The notes below the pieces were generated by a model. That model ran no database searches and had not been told where the DNA came from. It saw nothing but the letters and a program-made list of their open reading frames with translations. Shown in pieces: positions 57,167 through 64,000 of a stretch of DNA of 64,000 bases. Position 1 is the stretch's first letter. Each line of letters begins with the position of its first letter. The position numbers and the translations under genes are program-made. This stretch comes from Acidisoma cellulosilyticum. GTDB lineage: Bacteria; Pseudomonadota; Alphaproteobacteria; Acetobacterales; Acetobacteraceae. The stretch lies in NCBI RefSeq assembly GCF_020621385.1, contig NZ_JAESVA010000007.1, positions 62,001-126,000 on the forward strand. The letters are read 5' to 3'.

Positions 57167-58846
57167 TCAGCCTTCGCCGCGCAGCGACAGGAAGGTCTTC
57201 ATCAGGCCGGTGGTGGAACCGTCGTGATGGCCGAGATCGGCATGGGGTTCCAGCGAGGGGATAATGGCCTGGGCGAGCTTCTTGCCCAGTTCCACGCCCC
57301 ACTGGTCGTAGCTGTTGATGCCCCAGATGGCGCCCTGCACCGCGACCTTATGCTCATACAGAACGATCAGGCGACCGAGGCTATAGGCGTCGAGCTTCTT
57401 GTACAGGATCGTGGTCGACGGACGCTGGCCGGTGAAGACGCGATGCGGCCCGACGCGTGCGATGGTCTCCTCGTCCGCGCCAGCCTTCTTCATCTCCTCC
57501 GTCACCTCTTCCAGCGACTTGCCGGCGAGCAGCGCTTCGGCCTGGGCGAAGACATTCGCCGCCAGGATGCGATGCGCTTCCGGGCGGTCATGATCGGCTT
57601 CGGCCGCCAGGATGAAGTCGACCGGCACCAGCGCCGGACCCTGATGGACCAGCTGCATGAAGCTGTGCTGCGCGTCCGTGCCCGGCTCGCCGAAGACGAC
57701 AGGGCAGGTCTGATGGGTCACCTGGTCACCCGCGAGGCGGGTGGACTTGCCGTTGCTCTCCATCTCCAGCTGCTGAAGATAGGCCGGGAAACGGGCGAGG
57801 CGCGCATCATAGGCGAGGATGCAGAGCGTCGCGGCATGCAGCACGTCGAGATTCCAGATCCCCGACAGCGCCAGCAGTACCGGCAGGTTCTGCTCAAGCG
57901 GCGTCGAGCGGAAATGCCCGTCCATGGCACGACCGCCGGCGAGGAAATCCTCGAACGCGTCCCAGCCGGCGGCGAGTGCGACCGACAGGCCGATCGCCGA
58001 CCAGACCGAATAGCGGCCGCCGACCCAGTCGCGGAAGCCGAAGACGCGGTCTTCGGGAATGCCGAATTTGCCGGTCTCTTTCAGGTTGGTGGAGAGGGCC
58101 GCGAAGTGATGGCTGACCGCATCCTCACCCAAGGCGCCAGCCAGCCAGTCGCGCGCGGCATGGCCGTTGGTCATGGTCTCCAGCGTCGTGAAGGTCTTGC
58201 TGGCAACAAGCACCAGCGTGCGCGCGGGGTCGAGTTCGCGGGAAAGCTGGGCGAAGGCATGGCCGTCGACATTGGACAGGAAATGCGCATTGACCTTGGC
58301 GCCATGGACGAAGGTGAGTGCCAGGGAGACCATGCGCGGCCCGAGATCGGACCCGCCGATGCCGATGTTCAGCACGTCGGTGAAGGGCTTGCCGTCAGCC
58401 GCGACGATGGAACCGTCATGCACGCCGCGGACGAACTTCTCCATATGCGCGCGCTCATGCGCGGCGACGGCGGAGGCGTCCTCGAAGCCGCCTTCGGGCA
58501 GCACGGCGCGGAAGCCGGCATCGGGCAGGCTGCGCAGCGCCATATGCATCGCCGACCGATGCTCGGTCATGTTCACCGGCTCACCCGCGAACAGGCGCGC
58601 GATGAAATCCTCGACCTTCGCCGCGCGGGCGAGTTCGAACAGACCGGTCATCGCCGCAGGGCTGATGGAGGTCTTGGAGAAGTCGAGGAACATATCCTCG
58701 AAGCTGGCCGAGAATTTCTTGGCGCGGTCGGGGTCGGCCGCGAAAAGCGGCGTGATCAGCCGGCCGCCGGGGGCAGCCGCCAGCGCGTCGAGCTTATCCC
58801 AGGCGGCTTTCGTCGCGGAGGCAGGCAAGGGGGTAGGTTCGGACAT
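57167..58846 (-). CDS. pgi: Glucose-6-phosphate isomerase
   Basis: 559 residues of the PGI family, interconverting glucose 6-phosphate and fructose 6-phosphate. The two SIS folds show GIGGSDLGPRM and VASKTFTTLETM, and the C-terminal QRPSTTILYKKLDAYSLGRLIVLYEHK, with GAIWGINSYDQWGVELGKKLA carrying the PGI signature. AAGGAGAAT precedes the ATG at 58846. An upstream in-frame ATG would add an unlikely leader. With edd it links fructose entry to the Entner-Doudoroff route. Confidence 0.96.
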   Translation of the reverse strand: MSEPTPLPASATKAAWDKLDALAAAPGGRLITPLFAADPDRAKKFSASFEDMFLDFSKTSISPAAMTGLFELARAAKVEDFIARLFAGEPVNMTEHRSAMHMALRSLPDAGFRAVLPEGGFEDASAVAAHERAHMEKFVRGVHDGSIVAADGKPFTDVLNIGIGGSDLGPRMVSLALTFVHGAKVNAHFLSNVDGHAFAQLSRELDPARTLVLVASKTFTTLETMTNGHAARDWLAGALGEDAVSHHFAALSTNLKETGKFGIPEDRVFGFRDWVGGRYSVWSAIGLSVALAAGWDAFEDFLAGGRAMDGHFRSTPLEQNLPVLLALSGIWNLDVLHAATLCILAYDARLARFPAYLQQLEMESNGKSTRLAGDQVTHQTCPVVFGEPGTDAQHSFMQLVHQGPALVPVDFILAAEADHDRPEAHRILAANVFAQAEALLAGKSLEEVTEEMKKAGADEETIARVGPHRVFTGQRPSTTILYKKLDAYSLGRLIVLYEHKVAVQGAIWGINSYDQWGVELGKKLAQAIIPSLEPHADLGHHDGSTTGLMKTFLSLRGEG

Positions 58847-58874
58847 TGAGGATTCTCCTTCGAAGAAGCGCGGT

Positions 58875-59810
58875 TCAGCCGGCAAGAAGCAGCCGTCGGA
58901 CATGGGCGGCGGTCGAGGCAGCCAAGGCATCGAGATCATAACCGCCTTCGAGCAGGGACACGACCCGCCCGCCGGTATGGCGCCGGGCCAAGGCTAGAAT
59001 GGCATCGGTGACCCAGGCGAAATCCTCGGTATCCAGCATCAGTCCGGCCAGCGGATCGTCACGATGGGCGTCAAACCCGGCGGAGATGATCAGGCAGTCA
59101 GGCGCGAAATCATCCAAAGCCGGCAGAATGCGATCTGTCCAGGCCGTTTCGAAACCCGCGCGGCCTGTCCCGGCGGAGAGTGGCGCATTGACGATCTGCC
59201 CGGCAATCCCCCGCTCATCCAAGCCACCCGTCCCCGGATAAAAAGGATATTGGTGGCTGGAGCCGAAGAAGAAATCGGGGTCGTTCCAGGCGGCCGCCTG
59301 GGTGCCGTTGCCGTGATGGACGTCGAAATCCACCACCGCGACGCGCTGCTTGCCCCAGGCCGCGCGGGCATGCAGGGCCGCGATCGCAGCATTCGAGAAA
59401 AAACAGAAACCCATCGGGCGTGCGGGTTCGGCGTGATGGCCCGGCGGGCGGGTCGCCACAAAGGCGCGGGTGACGCGCCCGCTTTCCACCGCATCGACCG
59501 CTGCGATCGCGCCACCGGCGCCATGCAAAGCGGCCTCGGCCGAGCCCGCGCTCATCACCGTATCCGGGTCGAGACGGACCATCTCCCCCTCATCGGGCTC
59601 GGTGCTGAGGATGAGATCGATATGGGATTGCGGGTGAACGAGGCGCAATTGCGCCTCGGTCGCTGGCGGCGCTTCCTCGCGGATAAGGGCCGAAAAATCC
59701 GGATGGGCAAGGGCTGCCCCCACGGCCTTCAGCCGCGCGATCCGTTCCGGGTGTCCGGGTCCCGTGTCATGCGCGAGGCTGGAGGGATGGGTGAGGAGCA
59801 GCAGGCTCAT
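58875..59810 (-). CDS. Histone deacetylase-family zinc amidohydrolase
   Basis: A 311-residue HDAC/acetylpolyamine amidohydrolase-like enzyme. It shows RPPGHHAEP (catalytic His pair), VDFDVHHGNGT (zinc Asp and His) and SAGFDAHRDDPLAGL (zinc Asp). Bacterial members deacetylate polyamines or small acetyl-lysine compounds; the substrate here is unknown. The start at 59810 (MSLLLLTHPSS) is preferred. It ends 28 bases ahead of the pgi start on the same strand, so co-transcription is likely. Confidence 0.92.
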   Translation of the reverse strand: MSLLLLTHPSSLAHDTGPGHPERIARLKAVGAALAHPDFSALIREEAPPATEAQLRLVHPQSHIDLILSTEPDEGEMVRLDPDTVMSAGSAEAALHGAGGAIAAVDAVESGRVTRAFVATRPPGHHAEPARPMGFCFFSNAAIAALHARAAWGKQRVAVVDFDVHHGNGTQAAAWNDPDFFFGSSHQYPFYPGTGGLDERGIAGQIVNAPLSAGTGRAGFETAWTDRILPALDDFAPDCLIISAGFDAHRDDPLAGLMLDTEDFAWVTDAILALARRHTGGRVVSLLEGGYDLDALAASTAAHVRRLLLAG

Positions 59811-59812
59811 GC

Positions 59813-60604
59813 TCAGACCGTCCGCAGCATGCCGCCATCGGCATAGAAGGTGGAGCCGACGCAATAGCTCGATCTGTCCGAACACAGGAAGACGAACAGA
59901 TTGGCGATCTCCGCCGGCGAGGCGAAGCGCTTGATGGGCGCGAGTTCATCGGCGACCGACTGCAAATGCCCCTCCCAATCGCCGCCCGTTTCCGCCGTCA
60001 GCTGCTTGGCGGTCTTGACCCAGTCCGGCGTCAGCACAAGGCCCGGATTGACGGTATTGACCCGGATATTGTCACCCACGACCTCATTGGCGAGGTTCTT
60101 GGAGAACATGACCAGGGCCGCTTTCGTGACATTATAGATCGGCTCATAGCCCAGCGGCTGGGTCGCGCAGATCGAGGCATTGTGCAGGATGACCCCGCCG
60201 CCGCGCTGACGCATGCCTGGCACCAGACCGCGGGCGAGGCGAATGGCGGCCATGACATGCAGGTTCCAGTAGAAGTCCCATTTGTCGTCGGGCGCTTCCA
60301 TGATCGTCTCATTGCTGCCGGTGCCGGCATTGTTGATCAGGATATCGACGCCGCCAAAGGCGCTTTCGGCGCGGGCGACGATGGCATCGACCGCGTCAGG
60401 CGCCGACACGTCGCCTGCCGAGATTTCGACCGTCACGCCGAATGCGGCCGCGATGCGCGCGGCTTCGCGCACCAGCCGCGCTTCGTCCCGCGCGGAGAGC
60501 AGAAGATTGACGCCCTCGGCCGCCAGACCCTCGGCGATCGCCAATCCTATCCCGACACTGCCGCCCGTGATCACGGCAGCCTTGCCCTTCAATCCCAGAT
60601 CCAT
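59813..60604 (-). CDS. Short-chain dehydrogenase/reductase
   Basis: 263 residues. Classical SDR: cofactor motif TGGSVGIGLAIA, NNAG near 90, catalytic Ser in HNASICATQP and YxxxK in YNVTK, and the terminal GSTFYADGGMLRTV. NAD(P) oxidoreductase of unknown substrate. The start at 60604 fits the family; upstream frame is leader. It is followed 2 bases later by the HDAC-like gene, so they share an mRNA. Confidence 0.92.
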   Translation of the reverse strand: MDLGLKGKAAVITGGSVGIGLAIAEGLAAEGVNLLLSARDEARLVREAARIAAAFGVTVEISAGDVSAPDAVDAIVARAESAFGGVDILINNAGTGSNETIMEAPDDKWDFYWNLHVMAAIRLARGLVPGMRQRGGGVILHNASICATQPLGYEPIYNVTKAALVMFSKNLANEVVGDNIRVNTVNPGLVLTPDWVKTAKQLTAETGGDWEGHLQSVADELAPIKRFASPAEIANLFVFLCSDRSSYCVGSTFYADGGMLRTV

Positions 60605-60675
60605 TTTTTCGTCCCTTGGTGTCGTTCGCCGACCTTCTTGGCGTGAGGTCTTGAACAGTGATGGCGGTGCGGAGG

Positions 60676-60909
60676 CTAATCCCCCGCGCGCCGCTTGATC
60701 GAAAAGCTGTAGACGCCGGCTTCCTCGCTCCAGGAGACGAGGACATGGCCGGTCTCCCGGCAATAGCTTTGAAAATCGGCGACCGAGGCGGCGTCGGTCG
60801 CGAGCACGCGCAGCCGCTCCCCCGCCGGCATCGAACGCAGCGCGCGGTTGGCGCGGAGCACGGGCAGGGGGCAGACCAGATCTTTGAGATCGAGCACGGT
60901 TTCGCTCAT
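60676..60909 (-). CDS. TusA-family sulfurtransferase
   Basis: A 77-residue TusA-like protein with the hallmark CPLP (Cys 13) in DLVCPLPVLRANRALRSM and the remaining family fold. TusA relays persulfide sulfur for tRNA thiolation, Moco or other uses. It lies upstream of the SDR gene on the same strand (71-bp gap). The start at 60909 is the ATG directly before SETVLDLKDLVCPLP. Confidence 0.9.
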   Translation of the reverse strand: MSETVLDLKDLVCPLPVLRANRALRSMPAGERLRVLATDAASVADFQSYCRETGHVLVSWSEEAGVYSFSIKRRAGD

Positions 60910-61072
60910 GCCGCCTATCCTGGCCCCAGGCGGTAGCGCGATCAAGAGAGCGGCGGCCGGGTTCGCGACCCGCCTGGGACAGTGCCGTTGTGCGCTGACG
61001 GCGTGGCGCTCGCTGTCATGATCCTTTATCTGGCGCCCTTAAGACGATGTCATTGCAGAAAGGACCGGAACC

Positions 61073-61336
61073 ATGACCGGAGCCGAAATCGAGCGCGTAC
61101 AGACTTACCTGCGCCGCCTTCTGGGCAGCGACAAGCTTACGATCGTGCCGCCCATGAAGCCCGGCTTCCCGATTGAGGTCGCGGTCGAGGGTGAGACGAT
61201 CGGCACGGTCGACAAGGACACGGATGAGGGCGAGATCTCCTATGCCGTCACGCTGACGATCCTGGACGAGGACCTGCCGCCGCTGCCGAAGGCAGCCGCC
61301 AAGCCCGCCGGCAAGGCGCCGACCCGCCGTAGCTGA
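61073..61336 (+). CDS. DUF3126 family protein
   Basis: An 87-residue small protein matching the alphaproteobacterial DUF3126 pattern (IERVQTYLRRLLGSDKLTIVPP..., GTVDKDTDEGEISYAVTLTILDEDL), with a Lys/Ala/Pro tail. Its function is unknown. It is divergent from the TusA gene. Confidence 0.88.
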   Translation: MTGAEIERVQTYLRRLLGSDKLTIVPPMKPGFPIEVAVEGETIGTVDKDTDEGEISYAVTLTILDEDLPPLPKAAAKPAGKAPTRRS

Positions 61337-61457
61337 GACGCGATTGCGCTACACGGCCAGTTGAACAGGCAGGGGTGTAATCGGGCGAGCGGGCTTCCAA
61401 ACTGTGGGTTACCGGCGGCCAATACAGGGCGTCGGTTGCTAAGCAGGAGGGTCCCAC

Positions 61458-61694
61458 ATGGCTCAGAACCACACTGGAAATCCTGGCAATTTCGCTGAGA
61501 ACCGCACACGCGCTGCAGACGCTGGCCAAAAGGGGGGCCAGCAATCGGGCGCCCCGCGGTCAGGCGGCAACTTCGCCAATGACCGCGAGCGAGCGGCCAT
61601 GGCCGGACAAAAGGGCGGCCAAAACAGCGGGGGCAATTTCGCGCATGATCGCGAGAGAGCGGCCGAGGCCGGCCGAAAAGGCGGCCAGCATTAG
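61458..61694 (+). CDS. KGG-repeat stress protein
   Basis: 78 residues, intrinsically disordered and rich in Gly, Gln and Ala, made of three units: GNFAENRTRAADAGQKGGQQ, GGNFANDRERAAMAGQKGGQN and GGNFAHDRERAAEAGRKGGQH. This is the KGG/Con-10-like family induced by stress or stationary phase. GCAGGAGGGTCC precedes the ATG. A strong rho-independent terminator follows 47 bases after its stop codon, so it is probably monocistronic and abundant. Confidence 0.93.
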   Translation: MAQNHTGNPGNFAENRTRAADAGQKGGQQSGAPRSGGNFANDRERAAMAGQKGGQNSGGNFAHDRERAAEAGRKGGQH

Positions 61695-61741
61695 GCCCGC
61701 CACGGAGGCCGATGCCGCTTAGCGGCATGACGAGATAAGGG

Positions 61742-61777
61742 AAAGGGGTGTCGCGCAAGCGGCGCCCCTTTTCTTTG
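61742..61777 (+). terminator. Strong rho-independent terminator after KGG gene
   Basis: A 13-bp stem (AAAGGGGTGTCGC / GCGGCGCCCCTTT, two G-U pairs) closed by a GCAA tetraloop and followed by TCTTTG. It ends the KGG stress gene and separates it from the secreted protein gene. Confidence 0.92.
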
Positions 61778-61888
61778 TCCGCTGTTCCGCGGCGCCGGAT
61801 GCCTCCCCGGCTTGCAGGGCATGCAAACGCCATTGGCAAGATCAACGATAGAGCGTTAATTATTCGTTGTTGCGTATTGGAGACGGTG

Positions 61889-62323
61889 ATGCGGATCCCG
61901 CTGGCTGTGGCTGCGCTTTGTCTGCTTGGTGTCGAGACCCTGCCGGCCATGGCCGGGGAGACCAGCGCGGGCGCCACCTTGCTCTCCTGCGCCGTTTTGG
62001 CCGGCCAGACGGCGCTGCCGACCGATCTCTGCCGGCACTTGGAGACGGCCTTTCTTGGGGCCACCGACCGGATCGATTTTTCCGGTCTTCTGGCGTCCAA
62101 TCCCGCTATGCCGCTGTTGGAGCGGCGTCCGGCGGCAGCGACCTCCCCCATGGCGCCTGGAACCGCGCTGAAAACCAGCGCCGGCTGGCAGGCTCACTTG
62201 GACAGAGGGGTCGCGAGCTATCGTCAAATCTTCAATGGCCAGGGACTTGCCTATGCGCTACCGGCTGCGCCGAGCGTGCTCTGGCCCGGCGGCAATCCCT
62301 TTCTGCCGAACAGGACGGAGTGA
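61889..62323 (+). CDS. Secreted hypothetical protein
   Basis: 144 residues with a Sec signal (MRIPLAVAALCLLGVETL, cleavage near AMA). The mature part has Cys at LLSCAVL and DLCRHLE (possible disulfide), then RRPAAATSP and a C-terminal Pro/Gly-rich WPGGNPFLP. No family recognised. ATG at 61889 chosen because the signal peptide begins there; the frame upstream overlaps the terminator. Confidence 0.6.
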   Translation: MRIPLAVAALCLLGVETLPAMAGETSAGATLLSCAVLAGQTALPTDLCRHLETAFLGATDRIDFSGLLASNPAMPLLERRPAAATSPMAPGTALKTSAGWQAHLDRGVASYRQIFNGQGLAYALPAAPSVLWPGGNPFLPNRTE

Positions 62324-62350
62324 CGCGCGCAGAGCGGAGAGGCGAGCGGC

Positions 62351-63016
62351 ATGGTCCTGATCAATCAGGGTGAGTATCAGGATCCCTGGCGTGGCGACGG
62401 CGAAATGGGCGAGGCGCCCTGGCTGCATGAGAGCGCGCTGATCCGCAATACCGAGATCGGTACCTGGACCTCCATCGGTCCGCGCTGCGAGATTTTCGAC
62501 AGCACCATCGGCGACTGGACCTATCTCGTGAAGGACGATCAGGTCTTCAATGCCGAGATCGGCAAGTTCGGCAATATCGCGTCCAATGTCCGCATCAACC
62601 CGACCAATCACCCCTTCTGGCGGGCGACGCTGCATCATTTCACCTATCGCAGCCGCGTACACGACTTGGCGGAGGAGGATGACATCGAGATCTTCAACTG
62701 GCGCATGCAGAACCGTGTCACCATCGGTCATGATGTCTGGATCGGGCATAATGCGACGCTGCTGCCCGGTGTTTCGGTGGGCGATGGTGCGGCGATCGGT
62801 GCCGGCGCCATCGTGACCAAGGATGTGCCCGCCTTCACTATCGTTGCCGGCAATCCCGCGCGGGTCATCCGGCGTCGGGTGAGCGAGGAGGTGGAGGCCG
62901 CTTTGCGCCTGACTGGCTGGTGGCATTGGACCCACGCGCAGCTGAAAGCGGCTCTGCCCGATTTCCGCGCGCTGGATGCCGCCGACTTCGCGGCGAAATA
63001 CGCGCCGGAGCCGTGA
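62351..63016 (+). CDS. Hexapeptide (LbH) acetyltransferase, XAT/antibiotic O-acetyltransferase-like
   Basis: 221 residues. Left-handed beta-helix repeats run from about 30 to 170 ([74 protein letters not shown]). The His near HPFWRAT region and the [14 protein letters not shown] tail are typical of xenobiotic/serine acetyltransferase relatives. It transfers an acyl group from acyl-CoA; the acceptor is not known. It starts 27 bases after the secreted protein gene. Confidence 0.88.
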   Translation: MVLINQGEYQDPWRGDGEMGEAPWLHESALIRNTEIGTWTSIGPRCEIFDSTIGDWTYLVKDDQVFNAEIGKFGNIASNVRINPTNHPFWRATLHHFTYRSRVHDLAEEDDIEIFNWRMQNRVTIGHDVWIGHNATLLPGVSVGDGAAIGAGAIVTKDVPAFTIVAGNPARVIRRRVSEEVEAALRLTGWWHWTHAQLKAALPDFRALDAADFAAKYAPEP

Positions 63017-63084
63017 CCGCGCCGTGACGGCGAGCGGTCCCCGCTCTATCCTGCTGGTTTACAGGTAGAGAAATGAGGACCGCC

Positions 63085-64000
63085 ATGACGTCGGATTACA
63101 CGAAGTTCTATATCGACGGTGCCTTCGTCGATCCGATCGAGGCGCGGCCGCTCGGCGTCGTCAATCCGGCGACGGAGCAGGTTTTCGCGACGATCTCCCT
63201 CGGCAGCAGCCAGGACGTCGATCGCGCCGTCGCTGCCGCGCGCGCGGCGTTTGAGACGTTTTCGCTGACGACCCGTGACGAGCGCCTGGCGATGCTGGAG
63301 CGCATGCTGGAGATCTATAAAAGCCGTTACGAGGATATGGCCCAGGCGATCAGCGCGGAAATGGGCTCCCCCATTGCGCGGGCCCGCGACAGCCAGGCAT
63401 TCGCCGGCCAGGGCCATCTGGAAGCGCTGATCGAATCCTTCAAGAGCTTCGAATATGACGAGACGCGGGGCACGACCGTCGTGACGCATGAGCCGGTCGG
63501 CGTCGTGGCGCTGATCACGCCGTGGAACTGGCCGATGAACCAGATCATGTGCAAGGTCGCGCCGGCGCTGGCCGCCGGCTGCACGATGGTGCTGAAACCC
63601 TCCGAAATCGCGCCGATCTCCGGCATGGTCTTCGCCGAGATCATGCATGAGGCCGGTATCCCGAAGGGCGTGTTCAACCTGGTGAACGGCACCGGGCCTG
63701 AGGTGGGTGCCGCGATGTCCGCCCATCCCGGCATCGACATGGTGTCCTTCACCGGGTCGACCCGCGCCGGCACGGATGTCGCCCGCAATGCGGCCGCGAC
63801 CGTGAAGCGCGTGGCGCAGGAACTTGGCGGCAAATCCGCCAATATCATTCTGCCCGATGCCGATCTGGAGCAGGCGGTGAGCCAGGGCGTGCTGGGTTGT
63901 TTCGGCAATACCGGACAGTCCTGCGACGCGCCGACGCGCATGCTGGTGCCGGCGCATCTGCACGATGCGGCGCTGGAGATTGCCCGCAACACCGCGCTTG
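63085..64000 (+). CDS. Aldehyde dehydrogenase family protein (partial, runs off window)
   Basis: The first 305 residues of an NAD(P)-dependent aldehyde dehydrogenase. Seen: GVVALITPWNWPMNQIM (cofactor region), LKPSEIAPIS, FTGSTRAG, the catalytic Glu in QELGGKSANII and catalytic Cys in NTGQSCDAPTRML (about residue 280). The C-terminal part lies beyond the window edge. An ATG at 63073 in the same frame is an alternative start. The aldehyde substrate is not determined. Confidence 0.93.
   Translation, partial: MTSDYTKFYIDGAFVDPIEARPLGVVNPATEQVFATISLGSSQDVDRAVAAARAAFETFSLTTRDERLAMLERMLEIYKSRYEDMAQAISAEMGSPIARARDSQAFAGQGHLEALIESFKSFEYDETRGTTVVTHEPVGVVALITPWNWPMNQIMCKVAPALAAGCTMVLKPSEIAPISGMVFAEIMHEAGIPKGVFNLVNGTGPEVGAAMSAHPGIDMVSFTGSTRAGTDVARNAAATVKRVAQELGGKSANIILPDADLEQAVSQGVLGCFGNTGQSCDAPTRMLVPAHLHDAALEIARNTAL

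Overview
The window is high-GC DNA from an alphaproteobacterium. The pointers are an HslV with an N-terminal propeptide, an endonuclease-type MutL with no MutH, a DUF3126 gene, a QueE of the CX14CX2C type, an Entner-Doudoroff edd gene, and GlgE/TreS glycogen metabolism. The mix of a sugar-handling, Moco and YceI/cytochrome b561 gene set suggests Rhodospirillales/Acetobacteraceae, but that placement is inference. There is no rRNA, no CRISPR array and no clear prophage or intact insertion sequence. One tRNA (Pro-CGG) is present. The first gene is complete, and the last (an aldehyde dehydrogenase) runs off the right edge.

Layout. 0-7.6 kb: a MocR regulator back to back with a DUF1127 gene (same pairing as yjiR/yjiS), branched-chain aminotransferase, a long AI-2E-type membrane protein, DUF423, tRNA-Pro and edd. 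7.6-10.4 kb: a Tat-exported sulfatase and a LuxR-type regulator with less typical base use, separated by a tandem hairpin repeat. 10.6-14.1 kb: an unusual 2-oxoacid dehydrogenase set with fused E1 alpha-beta, a free lipoyl domain and a separate alpha/beta hydrolase. 14.3-17.1 kb: FMN reductase, Tag glycosylase, a repeat-built membrane protein and an RpiR regulator. 17.1-21.8 kb: palindromic repeats, a divergent polar amino-acid ABC transporter and panE. 21.8-28.5 kb: MFS carrier, secreted protein, cytochrome b plus molybdoenzyme, a small zinc-motif protein, M20 amidohydrolase and PfkB kinase.

28.6-37.9 kb holds the GlgE pathway as one tight operon: glgE, treS-pep2 fusion, glgB and a VOC protein. 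Trehalose is converted to maltose, phosphorylated to maltose 1-phosphate, polymerised and branched. 37.9-45.3 kb: mannitol-type dehydrogenase, ABM monooxygenase, GNAT, a LysR/azoreductase divergent pair, YceI-cytochrome b561-YceI-DODA dioxygenase, and a nucleoside deoxyribosyltransferase. 45.5-53.5 kb is a long minus-strand run: mutL, hslV, hslU, sufE, two small exported paralogues, an esterase and acs.

53.5-55.4 kb is the most disturbed part. It has a frameshifted gene, a degenerate duplicate of the mutL 5' end, an AT-rich stretch with an operator-like dyad, a coupled two-gene operon (small membrane protein plus ribbon-helix-helix-like protein), and a truncated AbrB/MazE-like antitoxin. A 27-bp direct repeat links its two ends. 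Then follow queE-queD, a parDE toxin-antitoxin pair, pgi, a histone-deacetylase-like hydrolase, an SDR, TusA, DUF3126, a KGG-repeat stress protein with a strong terminator, a secreted protein, a hexapeptide acetyltransferase and the partial aldehyde dehydrogenase.

A family of about 105-bp multi-hairpin palindromic elements is scattered between genes (17.2, 25.7, 44.7, 45.3 kb, with a remnant at 39.7 kb). All calls come from reading the sequence and recalled family knowledge; no database search was run.
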